DNA of 64,000 nt from an uncultured Fretibacterium sp. (lineage in GTDB: Bacteria; Synergistota; Synergistia; Synergistales; Aminobacteriaceae), in NCBI RefSeq assembly GCF_963548695.1, contig NZ_CAUUWA010000002.1, positions 1-64,000 of the forward strand, in the 5' to 3' direction. Below, piece by piece: positions 42,886 through 51,799 of this stretch; position 1 is the first letter of the stretch, and each line of letters starts with the position of its first letter. The notes under the pieces were generated by a model. The model saw only the letters and a list, made by a program, of their open reading frames with translations. It ran no database searches and was not told the origin of the DNA. Made by a program: the position numbers and the translations under genes.

Positions 42886-42895
42886 GCAGCCCCTC

Positions 42896-43567
42896 CTAAC
42901 GCCGGTATGCGCGGCTCAGCCGAAGTTCCAGGCGGCGCTGCACGCGGGTCGCGAACGTGATGATGAGCCAGTACATCAGCATGGCGGCCGCATATCCCTC
43001 GAAATAGCGCAGGCCGACGGCGCTCTTCATCTTCGCGACGGCCATCAGGTCCACGACCCCGACGGTGAAGACGACCGACGATCCCTTGATCGTGTCGATC
43101 AGGTTGTTCGAGAGCGGGGGGATCGCGATCCGCAGCGCCTGCGGAAGGACGATGCGCCGCATCAGCTGCCCCTCCGTCATGCCGATGGTCAGGGCGGCCT
43201 CCCTCTGCCCCTCGGGGACGGCGTTCAGGGCCCCGCGCAGGGTCTCTGACATGTAGGCTCCCATGTTCATGGCAAGGCTGACGACCCCGGCCCAATACGA
43301 GCTCAGGCTCCGGAATGCCGGGAAGAGCACCGGCATCCCGAAGTACAGAAAGAACATCTGCGCGATCAGGGGCGTTCCCCGGAAGATCGACAGGTACACG
43401 CGCGACAGGCCCTTCAGGAGCGGCATATCGTAGTAGTCGATCATGGCGACGGCAAAGGCCAGCACCAGCGCCCCCAGAAACGACAGGAACGATATGCAGA
43501 GCGTCTGCCAGACCCCCCACGGCATGGCCCTGAGGATATCGAGAAAAACCTGGAGGTCGAATCTCAT
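42896..43567 (-). CDS. Polar amino-acid ABC transporter permease (second system)
   Basis: 223 residues of HisM/GlnP type. SIFRGTPLIAQMFFLYFGMP and the EAA loop IGMTEGQLMRRIVLPQALRIAIPPLSNN are intact. GGGAGGGG precedes the ATG. Encoded 69 bases after the NhaC gene and probably in the same transcript. Confidence 0.92.
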   Translation of the reverse strand: MRFDLQVFLDILRAMPWGVWQTLCISFLSFLGALVLAFAVAMIDYYDMPLLKGLSRVYLSIFRGTPLIAQMFFLYFGMPVLFPAFRSLSSYWAGVVSLAMNMGAYMSETLRGALNAVPEGQREAALTIGMTEGQLMRRIVLPQALRIAIPPLSNNLIDTIKGSSVVFTVGVVDLMAVAKMKSAVGLRYFEGYAAAMLMYWLIITFATRVQRRLELRLSRAYRR

Positions 43568-43636
43568 CGGCGGCCCCTCCCCTACAGCACGTCGAACGAA
43601 AGCGGAGGCTTCGGAGCCTCGGTTCGCGCCATCCCG

Positions 43637-45049
43637 TCAGTCCACGGAGGGATCTCGCGCCTCGCGCCGGAACGCGAACCCCGTGGCGGCGTAGAGGATG
43701 GCGAAGAGCGGCGAGATCAGGCTCAGGAAGACGTAGGGGATGAAGGAGGCATCGACGGAGAGCGCCCCCATCAGGAACAGGGCCGGGATCCCCCACGGAA
43801 CGATCACGCTTCCCAGGGTGCCCGCGTCCTCCAGGGTCCTCGAGAGGACCTCGGGGGCGATGCCCATCCGGTCGAAAACGGGCTTGAAGGTCTTTCCCGG
43901 GAGGATGATCGCCAGCATCATGTTGCCCGTCACGCCCAGAGTCGCGTAGCAGGCGGCGATCGTCGAGAGGATCAGCCCCAGGGCTCCCCTCACGTGGCGC
44001 ATCAGGGCTTCGATGATGACCGAGAGCACGCGGCTCTGTTCCAGGAGCCCTCCCATGGCCATGGCCCCGATGAGCATGATGAGCGTCCCCGACATCATGT
44101 CGATCCCGCCGCGGGAGAGGATCTTATCCACCATGGCGACCCCCGTGGCGCTGCTGTATCCGTGCATGGAGGCCGCCAGGAGGGCCTTGAACCCCAGACC
44201 CTGAGAGAACGCGGCGCAGAGGCCGCTGCAGCAGATTCCCAGCGTCAGGGTCGCCAGAGCGGGAAGCCTGAACACCGACAGCAGGATCACGAGGACGGCG
44301 GGGATCAGCGTGACGACGCCAAGCGAGAAGGCGCCCGCCAGGGTCGACCGGATCTCGTTCACCGTCTCCCAATTCACCTGGCCCGCCCCATAGTCCCTTC
44401 CGATGAACCAATAAAGCCCGAAGGAGATCACGGCCGCGGGGAACGTCGTCCAGAGCATGGACCCGATGTGCTTGAAGAGGTCGGTTCCGGCTATGGCCGG
44501 AGCGACGTTCGTCGTGTCCGACAGGGGGGACATCTTGTCGCCGAAGAAGGCGCCCGAGGCGATGGCCCCCGCCGTCATGGCCGATGGGACGCCGAGGCCG
44601 AGCCCGATGCTCATCAGGGCCAGGCCGACCGTGCCGATCGTCCCGAAGGAGGTCCCCGTGGCGAGGGACGTGATGCAGCAGATCACGAAGGTCACGGGGA
44701 GGAACATCTCGGGATAGATCAGGTGCAGCCCGTAATAGATGATCGTCGGCACGGTCCCGCCCACGATCCACAGGCCGATCAGCATTCCGACCAGGATGAT
44801 GATGCAGACGGCCACCAGACTCTGCGATATCCCCTGGACGATCCCCTGCTGGACGCTCCTCCACGAGCTGCCGAGCAGCAGCGAGACGCAGGCCGCCGCC
44901 ATGGCCCCCATGGCCAGCGGGGCCGTCATGCCCACCTTCTGCCGGATACCGACCACGATCACCGCAATCACGAAGGCGAGGGCCCAGACCGCCTGGGACA
45001 GGGAGGGCCTCCGCTGATGCTGCCGTTCCGATTCCACCATCTTCTGCAT
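43637..45049 (-). CDS. NhaC-family Na+/H+ antiporter-type transporter (second)
   Basis: 470 residues, about 12 spans. SLATGTSFGTIGTVGLALMSIGLGLG and AIASGAFFGDKMSPLSDTTNVAPAIAGTDLF are the NhaC hallmarks and are closer to the classical family than the copy at 40261. It lies between the molybdoenzyme and the amino-acid permease on one strand, so it may exchange ions or a solute tied to that pathway. Confidence 0.9.
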   Translation of the reverse strand: MQKMVESERQHQRRPSLSQAVWALAFVIAVIVVGIRQKVGMTAPLAMGAMAAACVSLLLGSSWRSVQQGIVQGISQSLVAVCIIILVGMLIGLWIVGGTVPTIIYYGLHLIYPEMFLPVTFVICCITSLATGTSFGTIGTVGLALMSIGLGLGVPSAMTAGAIASGAFFGDKMSPLSDTTNVAPAIAGTDLFKHIGSMLWTTFPAAVISFGLYWFIGRDYGAGQVNWETVNEIRSTLAGAFSLGVVTLIPAVLVILLSVFRLPALATLTLGICCSGLCAAFSQGLGFKALLAASMHGYSSATGVAMVDKILSRGGIDMMSGTLIMLIGAMAMGGLLEQSRVLSVIIEALMRHVRGALGLILSTIAACYATLGVTGNMMLAIILPGKTFKPVFDRMGIAPEVLSRTLEDAGTLGSVIVPWGIPALFLMGALSVDASFIPYVFLSLISPLFAILYAATGFAFRREARDPSVD

Positions 45050-45124
45050 CCGTCCTTTCCAGACAAGGCTTCAAGACAAGATCCGATATCGAAAAACGCT
45101 TCCCGCTCCCGGCAGGCTCTTCTT

Positions 45125-47368
45125 TTACTCGATCCGCCTCACGGTTACCAGGGTCTGAGAGCTGTTGGCCGTTACCGCCGGGTCCCGCGCGTGCTCCCCC
45201 AGGGGATAGAGGTTGTTGGGGTTGGCCCCGCCGTCGAAAAGGCTGTAGCCCGGAAGCCCAAGCTCCTCGCACCCCTGCCAGAAACCGTGCAGGATCATGA
45301 CCGTATCCCTGCGAATGTCCTCGGTGACCCTGGCCCGGACCACCATCGTCCCATGAGGGGAACGCACCTCCACCCTGTCGCCGTCGGCAACGCCGCAGCT
45401 CCGCGCCGCCTCGGGGTGAATCTCGAGCTCCGGCTCCGGCGCCATCCTCCGCAGGGAGGGGACGTTCCGCAGCCAGCTCGAGTTGTACATCACGGACCCG
45501 TGATGATCGGACAGGATCAAGGGGAACCGCTCCGCCAGGGAGGGCGTCGCCGTAACCCCCTCGGGAACCTCCCGCCACTCCGGGAGGGGCGAGAGTCCCG
45601 CGGCCTCGAACGCCTCGTTGTAAAGCGCGACCTTCCCCCTGGGGAGATAGGGCGATCGGTCCAGCCCGGGGCCGATCGCGCCGAAGAATTCCCCATACCT
45701 CTCGTAGGTCCGGGGCAGAACGGCCCCCGAGACCCCAAAGGGATGTTTTCTCAGCTCGGCCATGGACAGTCCCGTAGGCTCCAGCTGCTCGTCGAAGCTC
45801 CGCTCGGCGTCCCCGTCCCAGAAGAGGTCGGGGTATCCCAGCCGGCACCCCAGCTGGACCCAGAAGTCGGTGTCGGACCCATAGTCCCCCAAGGGCTCCA
45901 CCGCCCGGGCGGGAGCCATCAGCCAGGGGCCCCACGACACCAGGGAATGCTCGCACTCCAGGAAGGTGGCCACGGGAACGACCAGGTCGGCGTACTCCAT
46001 CTCCGCCGTCTCCATCACGTCCACCACGACGAAGAACCCCACCTTCTCCAAAGCGGCCCGGGTCGTCTTGGCCCCTCTGCCGCTCGCCAGAGGCTGAGTC
46101 CCCGCGGCGATCAGGGTTCGGATCGGATAGGGCTTCTCCGTGAGGATGCTGTCGAGGATCCCCTTGTAGGAGGAGGCCAGCCCCAGCTCCCATGGCTGGA
46201 GGCCGAGCGGCATCTCCGGCGCCACCAGACGGGAGGCCAGCTCCTCCGTGATCCGCTCCTTCAGCTCGATGTTCTTCAGTGCGGGCATCGAGAACCGAGG
46301 CGGCCACAAGTTGCCCCCCGGCCTCTCCAGGTGTCCCGTCAGGGCGATCAGCATGGCGATGGCCCGGGCGGCGTCGCTGCAGCCGGGCGCGTGCTCGATG
46401 CCGTTGCCCAGGTCGATAGCCGCCCGGGGCGTCGACGCGTAACGCCGCGCCACCTCGCGGATCCGCCCGGCCGAGACCCCCGTTATGCCCTCCGCCCATT
46501 GGGGCGTGTACTGCCGCACATGTTCCGCGAGCTCCGCGAACCCGAAGCACCAATCCCTCACGAAATCACGGTCGTAAAGCTCCTCGCCGATCACCACGTG
46601 CAGCATGGACAGGGCCAGGGCCGCGTCCGTCCCGGGGCGCAGCGCCAGCCACTCGTCGGAAAAACGGCCCTCCCCGCCCTGGGTGGGTTTTATCACCACC
46701 ACGCGCATGCCCCGCCGCCTGGCCTCCGTCAGGGCACGCAGCCCCCCCATCGGAGCACTGGCGCAGGTGGGGCTCCGGCCCCAGAGCAGCATCAGGTCGG
46801 CCTGGGCGTAGTCCGCGGCCGGAGGGCGATGGCCGCCCAGGGTGTAGGTGAAGGGCATGCTCCGCTGAACGTAGCAGATGCCGCTGTGACCGTAGTTCGG
46901 GCTCCCGTGGGCCATCAGGAGGCGCATCATGTACCCGCAGTAGCTGCGCCTGGCCGGCGAGAGCACGGCCAGGGATTCCGCCCCGTAGCGTTTCTTCTCG
47001 TCCAGCAGACGCTCCGCCAGAAGGTCGAGCGCCTCCCCCCAGGAAATGGGGACCCACGGCGCCCCCCTGCGCCCTCCCTGCCGCACCAGGGGGGATTTCA
47101 GCCGCTGCGGGGAATAAAGCCATTCGGGGGCCGCATGGGCTCGGGCGCAGAGGCTGCCCCTGTTGTGGGGGGCCTCCTTCATCCCCTCCAGGCCGAGCAG
47201 ACGACCGTCCCGCACCAGGGCTATCGCCCCGCAGCCGGTATCCTGACCGCACATGCGGCATACGGTGGGGACCCTCACGATCTCCCCCGGGCCTCGAGGC
47301 GTCAGGCGCTCGGGCCTCCTCGACGTCTCGCCGATGGCCTCGTTGACCCTCTCGATCCTGGAAGCCAT
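45125..47368 (-). CDS. Molybdopterin-dependent oxidoreductase (DMSO-reductase family)
   Basis: 747 residues. Four cysteines at 37, 40, 46 and 74 (CRMCGQDTGC and SLCARA) would hold an N-terminal [4Fe-4S] cluster; the third spacing is longer than usual. SPNYGHSGICYVQRS includes the likely Mo-ligand Cys or Ser region. The C-terminal moco-binding domain has VEVRSPHGTMVVRARVTEDIRRDTVMILHGFWQG and a final GANPNNLYP. No Tat signal is seen, so the protein is probably cytoplasmic. No electron-transfer subunit is adjacent. AAGGAGG precedes the ATG. First gene of the operon behind leader cassette B copy 1. Confidence 0.9.
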   Translation of the reverse strand: MASRIERVNEAIGETSRRPERLTPRGPGEIVRVPTVCRMCGQDTGCGAIALVRDGRLLGLEGMKEAPHNRGSLCARAHAAPEWLYSPQRLKSPLVRQGGRRGAPWVPISWGEALDLLAERLLDEKKRYGAESLAVLSPARRSYCGYMMRLLMAHGSPNYGHSGICYVQRSMPFTYTLGGHRPPAADYAQADLMLLWGRSPTCASAPMGGLRALTEARRRGMRVVVIKPTQGGEGRFSDEWLALRPGTDAALALSMLHVVIGEELYDRDFVRDWCFGFAELAEHVRQYTPQWAEGITGVSAGRIREVARRYASTPRAAIDLGNGIEHAPGCSDAARAIAMLIALTGHLERPGGNLWPPRFSMPALKNIELKERITEELASRLVAPEMPLGLQPWELGLASSYKGILDSILTEKPYPIRTLIAAGTQPLASGRGAKTTRAALEKVGFFVVVDVMETAEMEYADLVVPVATFLECEHSLVSWGPWLMAPARAVEPLGDYGSDTDFWVQLGCRLGYPDLFWDGDAERSFDEQLEPTGLSMAELRKHPFGVSGAVLPRTYERYGEFFGAIGPGLDRSPYLPRGKVALYNEAFEAAGLSPLPEWREVPEGVTATPSLAERFPLILSDHHGSVMYNSSWLRNVPSLRRMAPEPELEIHPEAARSCGVADGDRVEVRSPHGTMVVRARVTEDIRRDTVMILHGFWQGCEELGLPGYSLFDGGANPNNLYPLGEHARDPAVTANSSQTLVTVRRIE

Positions 47369-47652
47369 AGCCGCATCCTCCTTTTTGCTCTCGATAAAAT
47401 ATACGTTTTTGCTTTAGTCGGTGCTTCGAATATGCGGCGCGCGGCAAATGTGCCCGAGTCCCCGGCGGCCGGGGGCTCTCGGACAAAAAACGGGCCTGCA
47501 TCGTGACGTGGCGATCCAAAGGGGGACAAGCCTTCCACTCCTGTGGGAAGAAGGGCATGAATCCACGGCAAAAATTATCGGGAGGAGGGATCAGACGGAG
47601 GCGGGAAAAGATCCGGACTCCCTCGTGCGTCCCGACCCGGACCGCGGCAAAA

Positions 47653-47668
47653 ATGCATCACGTGCATC
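47653..47668 (-). promoter_or_regulatory. Conserved leader palindrome GATGCACGTGATGCAT
   Basis: One base different from the cassette A version, twelve bases after the micro-ORF stop, followed by UUUU on the minus strand. Confidence 0.6.
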
Positions 47669-47680
47669 GCCGGGGGCGCA

Positions 47681-47701
47681 TCACGTCTCGGGAGGGCGCA
47701 T
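47681..47701 (-). other. Leader micro-ORF MRPPET
   Basis: Six codons after AAAGGAGG. Start position, length, ATGCGC opening and Thr-stop ending match MRRSDT of copy 2. Confidence 0.5.
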
Positions 47702-47728
47702 GGGGAATCCTCCTTTCTCCTGGGGGTT

Positions 47729-47750
47729 TCCGGCGGGTCTCTCCGCCGGA
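47729..47750 (-). promoter_or_regulatory. Covarying leader hairpin
   Basis: Arms TCCGGCGG and CCGCCGGA (8 bp) with a six-base AGAGAC loop on the minus strand, just upstream of the micro-ORF ribosome site. Copy 2 keeps the stem through a compensatory C-G to U-A-type change. Confidence 0.65.
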
Positions 47751-47766
47751 GGAAAGCATCGGGGAA

Positions 47767-47796
47767 ACTCTATCAGAAGCCGGGCAGGTCTGTCAA
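47767..47796 (-). promoter_or_regulatory. Sigma-70-type promoter of the molybdoenzyme operon
   Basis: Minus strand TTGACA (47791-47796), 18-base spacer, TAGAGT (47767-47772). It is divergent from the PP2C gene. Confidence 0.8.
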
Positions 47797-47914
47797 TAAA
47801 TCCGAGATGAGCGGCATATAGACGACTCCCCAATCCGGATGAAGGTTCGCGTCATCACAGCCTTGAAGGAAATGTGCTTTTTCGCACGCATCGTTATCGG
47901 TGCACCTCATCACG

Positions 47915-47920
47915 TATACT
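47915..47920 (+). promoter_or_regulatory. Possible -10 box of the PP2C-dynamin-HerA island
   Basis: TATACT lies about 40 bases before the PP2C start. The -35 region (CGTTAT or TTATCG) is a poor match. Confidence 0.35.
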
Positions 47921-47961
47921 GCAAACAGAGGGTGGAGATCCTTTGGAGGAGGCGAACCGAG

Positions 47962-48897
47962 ATGAAGATGAAAGCGGAGGGATGCGGATTGACCCACGTT
48001 AGGACAAACAGGAATCTCTGGACCTGGGGGCTTTACGGCATGGCCCAGGATTTGGGCAAACGCAGGGAGCAGCAGGATTTTTTCGGGTTTTATCCTTATT
48101 ATCCCAACCAGGAGGATGACTTTGCTTTTATTCGGCACGGGGGGTTTCTGGGTATTTTGTGCGATGGCATGGGAGGCCTGCAGAACGGCAGGGAGGCTGC
48201 CGTCTGTGCCGTCAACGACTTTCGGAATGCTTATGGGGACAAAAGAAGCAACGAGTCTATTCCCGACGCGCTGCTGCGGTCGGTTCATCACTGCAACCAG
48301 GAAGTCCTTTCCCTGGCCCGCAGCCTGGGGCAGGAAGAAAATTGCGGCACCACGCTGGTGGCGGCAGTCATGCACGCATATTCGCTCCATTGGATATCCG
48401 TAGGAGACAGCCATATTTACCTCTGTCATAACGGGCAGCCTCGTCTTTTGAACAAAGAGCACGTCTACGCCAACGAGCTGGAGCTTGCGGTACAGCGCGG
48501 CTTGCTGACTGCGGAAGACGCGGCGGCGCATCCGGCAAGGGAAGCCTTGACGAGCTTCATCGGGATAACCGAACTCGAGGAGATCAGCCGGGGGAGTGAA
48601 GAAATTATCTTTCCCGGTTCAAGCGTCATGCTGTGTTCGGACGGGCTCTCAAAGGTCCTGACGCTGGAGGAAATACACGAGGCCTTTGTCCCGGATCCTC
48701 AGGAATGGGCCCAACGGATGGTCTGCGCCGTTCTGGATAAGAAAAATCCTTACCAGGACAACGTGACCGTTATCGTGATCACCCGTCAGGATGTGGCTGC
48801 TGCTTCCGTAATCCGAGACCGTGAGCAGGGAGGAAAACCGAATACAGACTATAATGGGCTCATGAGCAGAGGGATTACGAGGACGCGAGAGGGTTGA
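47962..48897 (+). CDS. PP2C-family Ser/Thr protein phosphatase
   Basis: 311 residues. ATG 47962 has GGAGGAGG about ten bases upstream; the longer frame to 47839 is not supported. Motifs in order: KRREQQDFFGF, LCDGMGGLQNGREAA (metal-binding Asp and Gly), GTTLVAAVMHAY, SVGDSHIYLC, LCSDGLSK and DNVTVIVI. All metal-binding Asp positions seem present, so it should be active. Cytoplasmic. No Ser/Thr kinase is adjacent. It is the first gene of a plus-strand island with a dynamin-like GTPase and a HerA-like ATPase. Confidence 0.9.
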   Translation: MKMKAEGCGLTHVRTNRNLWTWGLYGMAQDLGKRREQQDFFGFYPYYPNQEDDFAFIRHGGFLGILCDGMGGLQNGREAAVCAVNDFRNAYGDKRSNESIPDALLRSVHHCNQEVLSLARSLGQEENCGTTLVAAVMHAYSLHWISVGDSHIYLCHNGQPRLLNKEHVYANELELAVQRGLLTAEDAAAHPAREALTSFIGITELEEISRGSEEIIFPGSSVMLCSDGLSKVLTLEEIHEAFVPDPQEWAQRMVCAVLDKKNPYQDNVTVIVITRQDVAAASVIRDREQGGKPNTDYNGLMSRGITRTREG

Positions 48898-48970
48898 AGC
48901 TCGAAAGCCTATTGACGGCAGAACCGAAACAGCGCGTAACCCTGGAGCAGAAGGGAATCGGAGGGACATC

Positions 48971-51439
48971 ATGAACGAGCAGAGACTGGAAATGAAATAC
49001 CACCCGGCGAAAAAGGAGGTTCGCTTCAAGCGGTTTGTTTCAGGCAAGGAAATCGAAATTCAAGGCGACAGCAAACTCAAGCAGTACATGAACGACCATG
49101 GGAATTTCGTTTTGCAGTACCAGGGAAACGAATTCTTTGAGGCCATCGCGGGCGCTTTCGACGGCGAGGAGGTCATCCAGGTCGACGTCATCACCACCCG
49201 ATTGGATTACGAGGACTTTAAACAGATGGTTGAGTACTATAACAAGAGTGAGAATAGCACTATTAAAATCACGGCCACGCTGCTTGCGGAACTGCCGGAT
49301 ATGGACGCGACCTACCGCGAGGTAAAAAAACACGGCGAGAAGTCTATCGGGATACTGGAAAAGCACCTCGAGGCCATTGACGACGTACCGCTCAACGATA
49401 AACGCGTTAAAGAATGTGTCGATGACTTTACGGAAAACATCAACACAGAAAAAAGTAGTATCCGCGAAAAGATTGACAAAATGACGAATGACCAGATCAA
49501 CCTGTGCTTTGCGGGAGTGTACAGCGCGGGCAAATCCGCCCTCATCAACGCAATTCTCGGCTATCAGATACTGCCTGAGTCCGTAAAATCAGAGACGGCA
49601 AAGATGTTTCGGATAGAAAGCCCCAAACCCGGCAAACCCGTGCAAATCGTCTTTGGTATAAAAGACGGTGCAGAAAACCATGGTGTGATACTGTCCTGGG
49701 ACGAAACAAGCCGCTGCTTCATTTTCGGCGCCGGTCCGAATGAAGAGAACGTCACACAGAGGGCGATTCGGGGCGTTATCGATGAAAACAGGGGTGAAGA
49801 GCAGCACCTCCAAGTGTATAAGATACTCGAAGCGCTCAATTCGCGCGACGATATCGATGCAGACATCGATATCTATTTTCCTATCCCCCTCGACAGCGAG
49901 CGCGTCCAATTTGTAATTTATGACACGCCCGGGACAGACAGCAACGTTGTGGAACACCAAAGGATTCTTCAGGACGCCTTGTCCGAACAAACGCACTCCA
50001 TCCTGGTGTTTGTCGCTGCCCCCACAAAAATGGAAGGGGAAGGCAATCATGCTTTGCTGTCCTACCTCAAAGCCGCTGAAAAGAAGGACAGCAAGACCAG
50101 CATCGATCTAGGCCGTTCCCTGTTCATCATCAATTGGGCAGATTCTATAAAAGCCAGCGATAGAGCCCATTTACAAAGCGAAAAAATTCAACTTAAAGGT
50201 GGGGATTTCGCGATTGACCTGTCCGACAAAAAGCTGTTCTTTACCTCCGCAAGACTTGCCTATGCGGCGAGAGCCAAAATTCTTGGTGTTCAGATAGACG
50301 AGGAAGAGGAGGACTTTTTAGAAGAAAAAAGAAACCAGTTTGACAAAGAATTTGTTCAATATTTTCGCCAAAACCGGAGCGCGGCTTCGGAATATGCAAC
50401 CCAAAAGATGCTTGAAACGTCGGCCGCAGCCCTTGAAAAAGCGAAAGAGAAAGGGGACACGCTCTCCGCAGTACTTATCTGCTCCGGCCTGTATACACTG
50501 GAGGAAGAGATCAAGACGTATGGGAAAAAGTACGCCTCAGCCATTCGGGCCTTCGCGATCATCGACAGCGTCGATAAGGCGTTAGTGAAAGTGAAGACGA
50601 CTGTGGCGGTATTGCAAAACAAGAACAGTAAGAATCTCAATGAGGTCAACATGGAAATCGAGACTCTCAGCAAGGAGCTCGAGACAAGCATTGAAAAGGT
50701 TCGTGACAAACATAAGCGCACCAATGTAAAGCCGAAACATACTTATACCCTCAATTTAGATGGAGACTACTTTCAAGATTATATTGTTAAGCCAGTCAAG
50801 GAGTTTATTGGCGGATTGCTGAAAGATAGGTGGTGGGTGCTGCCCCCGGAGAGCAAGAAAGAAGACAAGGATAAAATCTTAAAAAAAATCGAGAGCACCT
50901 TGAAGAAGTACACCGACGAGTTCCACTTAAAGAAGCAAGCTCTGCTCGAAAAGCTCCGGGACGCGTTCATCGCGGATGTGAAATCGGCAATCCAAAGGAA
51001 TGGGGGCATCACCGACGAGGCAAAAGCGTTCATCCTTGCAATAGACGCGCCGGAAATTAAGCCCTTTTCTGGCCACACAGAGGAGTTTGGGGCCATATAT
51101 GACGACAGCGAACGTACAGAGACGATCCTTTGGGTATTTGATATTACGGGTATTGACAAAAAAAAATTGATGCAAGAGGTAGACAGAAAATTAACCAAGA
51201 TTGGAGAGACCATGGCGGATGGTTTTCAAGACGAGTTCGATGCAGCGCTTAATGATGTACGGGATAAAACAATAAAAGAATTCACTGACAACAAGGAGAG
51301 GTATTCAAGGCTCATGCGGGCGATGCTCGCCGATAAAGAGGCCATGGTCCAACTGGGTGAAAAGATCGCGGAAGCGGCTTCGGCCTTAGAGGGTTGCCAA
51401 AAGGAACTCGAAACGACGATATGGAGTGTGAAAAAATGA
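48971..51439 (+). CDS. Dynamin-like large GTPase
   Basis: 822 residues. G1 is GVYSAGKSALINAILG near 182-197, the switch threonine region is SVKSETAKMF, G3 is DTPGTDSNVVEHQ near 317, and a G4-like INWADS follows at about 390. Predicted coiled coils fill about 540-620 and the C-terminus (LTKIGETMADGFQDEF onward). An N-terminal 130-residue domain precedes the GTPase. No membrane span. Bacterial dynamins remodel or guard membranes and several are part of antiphage or stress systems. It overlaps the next gene by ATGA. Confidence 0.87.
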   Translation: MNEQRLEMKYHPAKKEVRFKRFVSGKEIEIQGDSKLKQYMNDHGNFVLQYQGNEFFEAIAGAFDGEEVIQVDVITTRLDYEDFKQMVEYYNKSENSTIKITATLLAELPDMDATYREVKKHGEKSIGILEKHLEAIDDVPLNDKRVKECVDDFTENINTEKSSIREKIDKMTNDQINLCFAGVYSAGKSALINAILGYQILPESVKSETAKMFRIESPKPGKPVQIVFGIKDGAENHGVILSWDETSRCFIFGAGPNEENVTQRAIRGVIDENRGEEQHLQVYKILEALNSRDDIDADIDIYFPIPLDSERVQFVIYDTPGTDSNVVEHQRILQDALSEQTHSILVFVAAPTKMEGEGNHALLSYLKAAEKKDSKTSIDLGRSLFIINWADSIKASDRAHLQSEKIQLKGGDFAIDLSDKKLFFTSARLAYAARAKILGVQIDEEEEDFLEEKRNQFDKEFVQYFRQNRSAASEYATQKMLETSAAALEKAKEKGDTLSAVLICSGLYTLEEEIKTYGKKYASAIRAFAIIDSVDKALVKVKTTVAVLQNKNSKNLNEVNMEIETLSKELETSIEKVRDKHKRTNVKPKHTYTLNLDGDYFQDYIVKPVKEFIGGLLKDRWWVLPPESKKEDKDKILKKIESTLKKYTDEFHLKKQALLEKLRDAFIADVKSAIQRNGGITDEAKAFILAIDAPEIKPFSGHTEEFGAIYDDSERTETILWVFDITGIDKKKLMQEVDRKLTKIGETMADGFQDEFDAALNDVRDKTIKEFTDNKERYSRLMRAMLADKEAMVQLGEKIAEAASALEGCQKELETTIWSVKK

Positions 51440-51798
51440 AGAATGACTATATCATAAACGGCAAGGTTGCCCGCGATAAGATCGCGATGGACATCAAATA
51501 CCGCAAGCTCGACAGGGCGGGGGTCGAGCAGCTTTGTCTCGACCCAGCCATCCAGGCCGCTTTCTTCGGCGCGGGGTACAAGAACGAGCGCCCCAAGGAG
51601 GAGTGGAACGAGGACTACCTCGGTCGTCTTTCCTATGCCGTCGTCGGCGAATGCTTCAACCGCGAGTATCTCCTGCACCTCGCAGAAGTCGCGGAATACG
51701 TGTCGAGGGCGCCGTCCAGGAAGGGCATCGTTGTGGGCGTCATCATCGTGCTTGCGATCGTTTTGGGGATCGTGGCGTACAAGTTAGGGGGGCTATGA
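51436..51798 (+). CDS. Small C-tail-anchored membrane protein
   Basis: 120 residues. The first 90 are soluble and charged (DYIINGKVARDKIAMDIKYR, LSYAVVGECFNREYLLHLAEVAEY). A single C-terminal span GIVVGVIIVLAIVLGIVAYKLG follows. Translational coupling with the GTPase and only one base to the HerA gene suggest a membrane anchor or adaptor. I recognise no family. Confidence 0.75.
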   Translation: MKNDYIINGKVARDKIAMDIKYRKLDRAGVEQLCLDPAIQAAFFGAGYKNERPKEEWNEDYLGRLSYAVVGECFNREYLLHLAEVAEYVSRAPSRKGIVVGVIIVLAIVLGIVAYKLGGL

Positions 51799-51799
51799 C

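Larger units (their letters stand above)
47585..47802 (-). repeat. Leader cassette B, copy 1 (molybdoenzyme operon)
   Basis: Direct repeat of 36868-37085. It ends about 215 bases before the oxidoreductase start. That remaining leader (47369-47584) has a GC hairpin CCCCGGccgCCGGGG at about 47460-47475 without a U-run. Confidence 0.85.

Noticed and set aside
43994..47506. Plus-strand open frame of 1170 codons, and an 809-codon minus frame at 44124-46553
   Set aside because: Both are shadows of the NhaC and molybdoenzyme genes; no family features in the translations.
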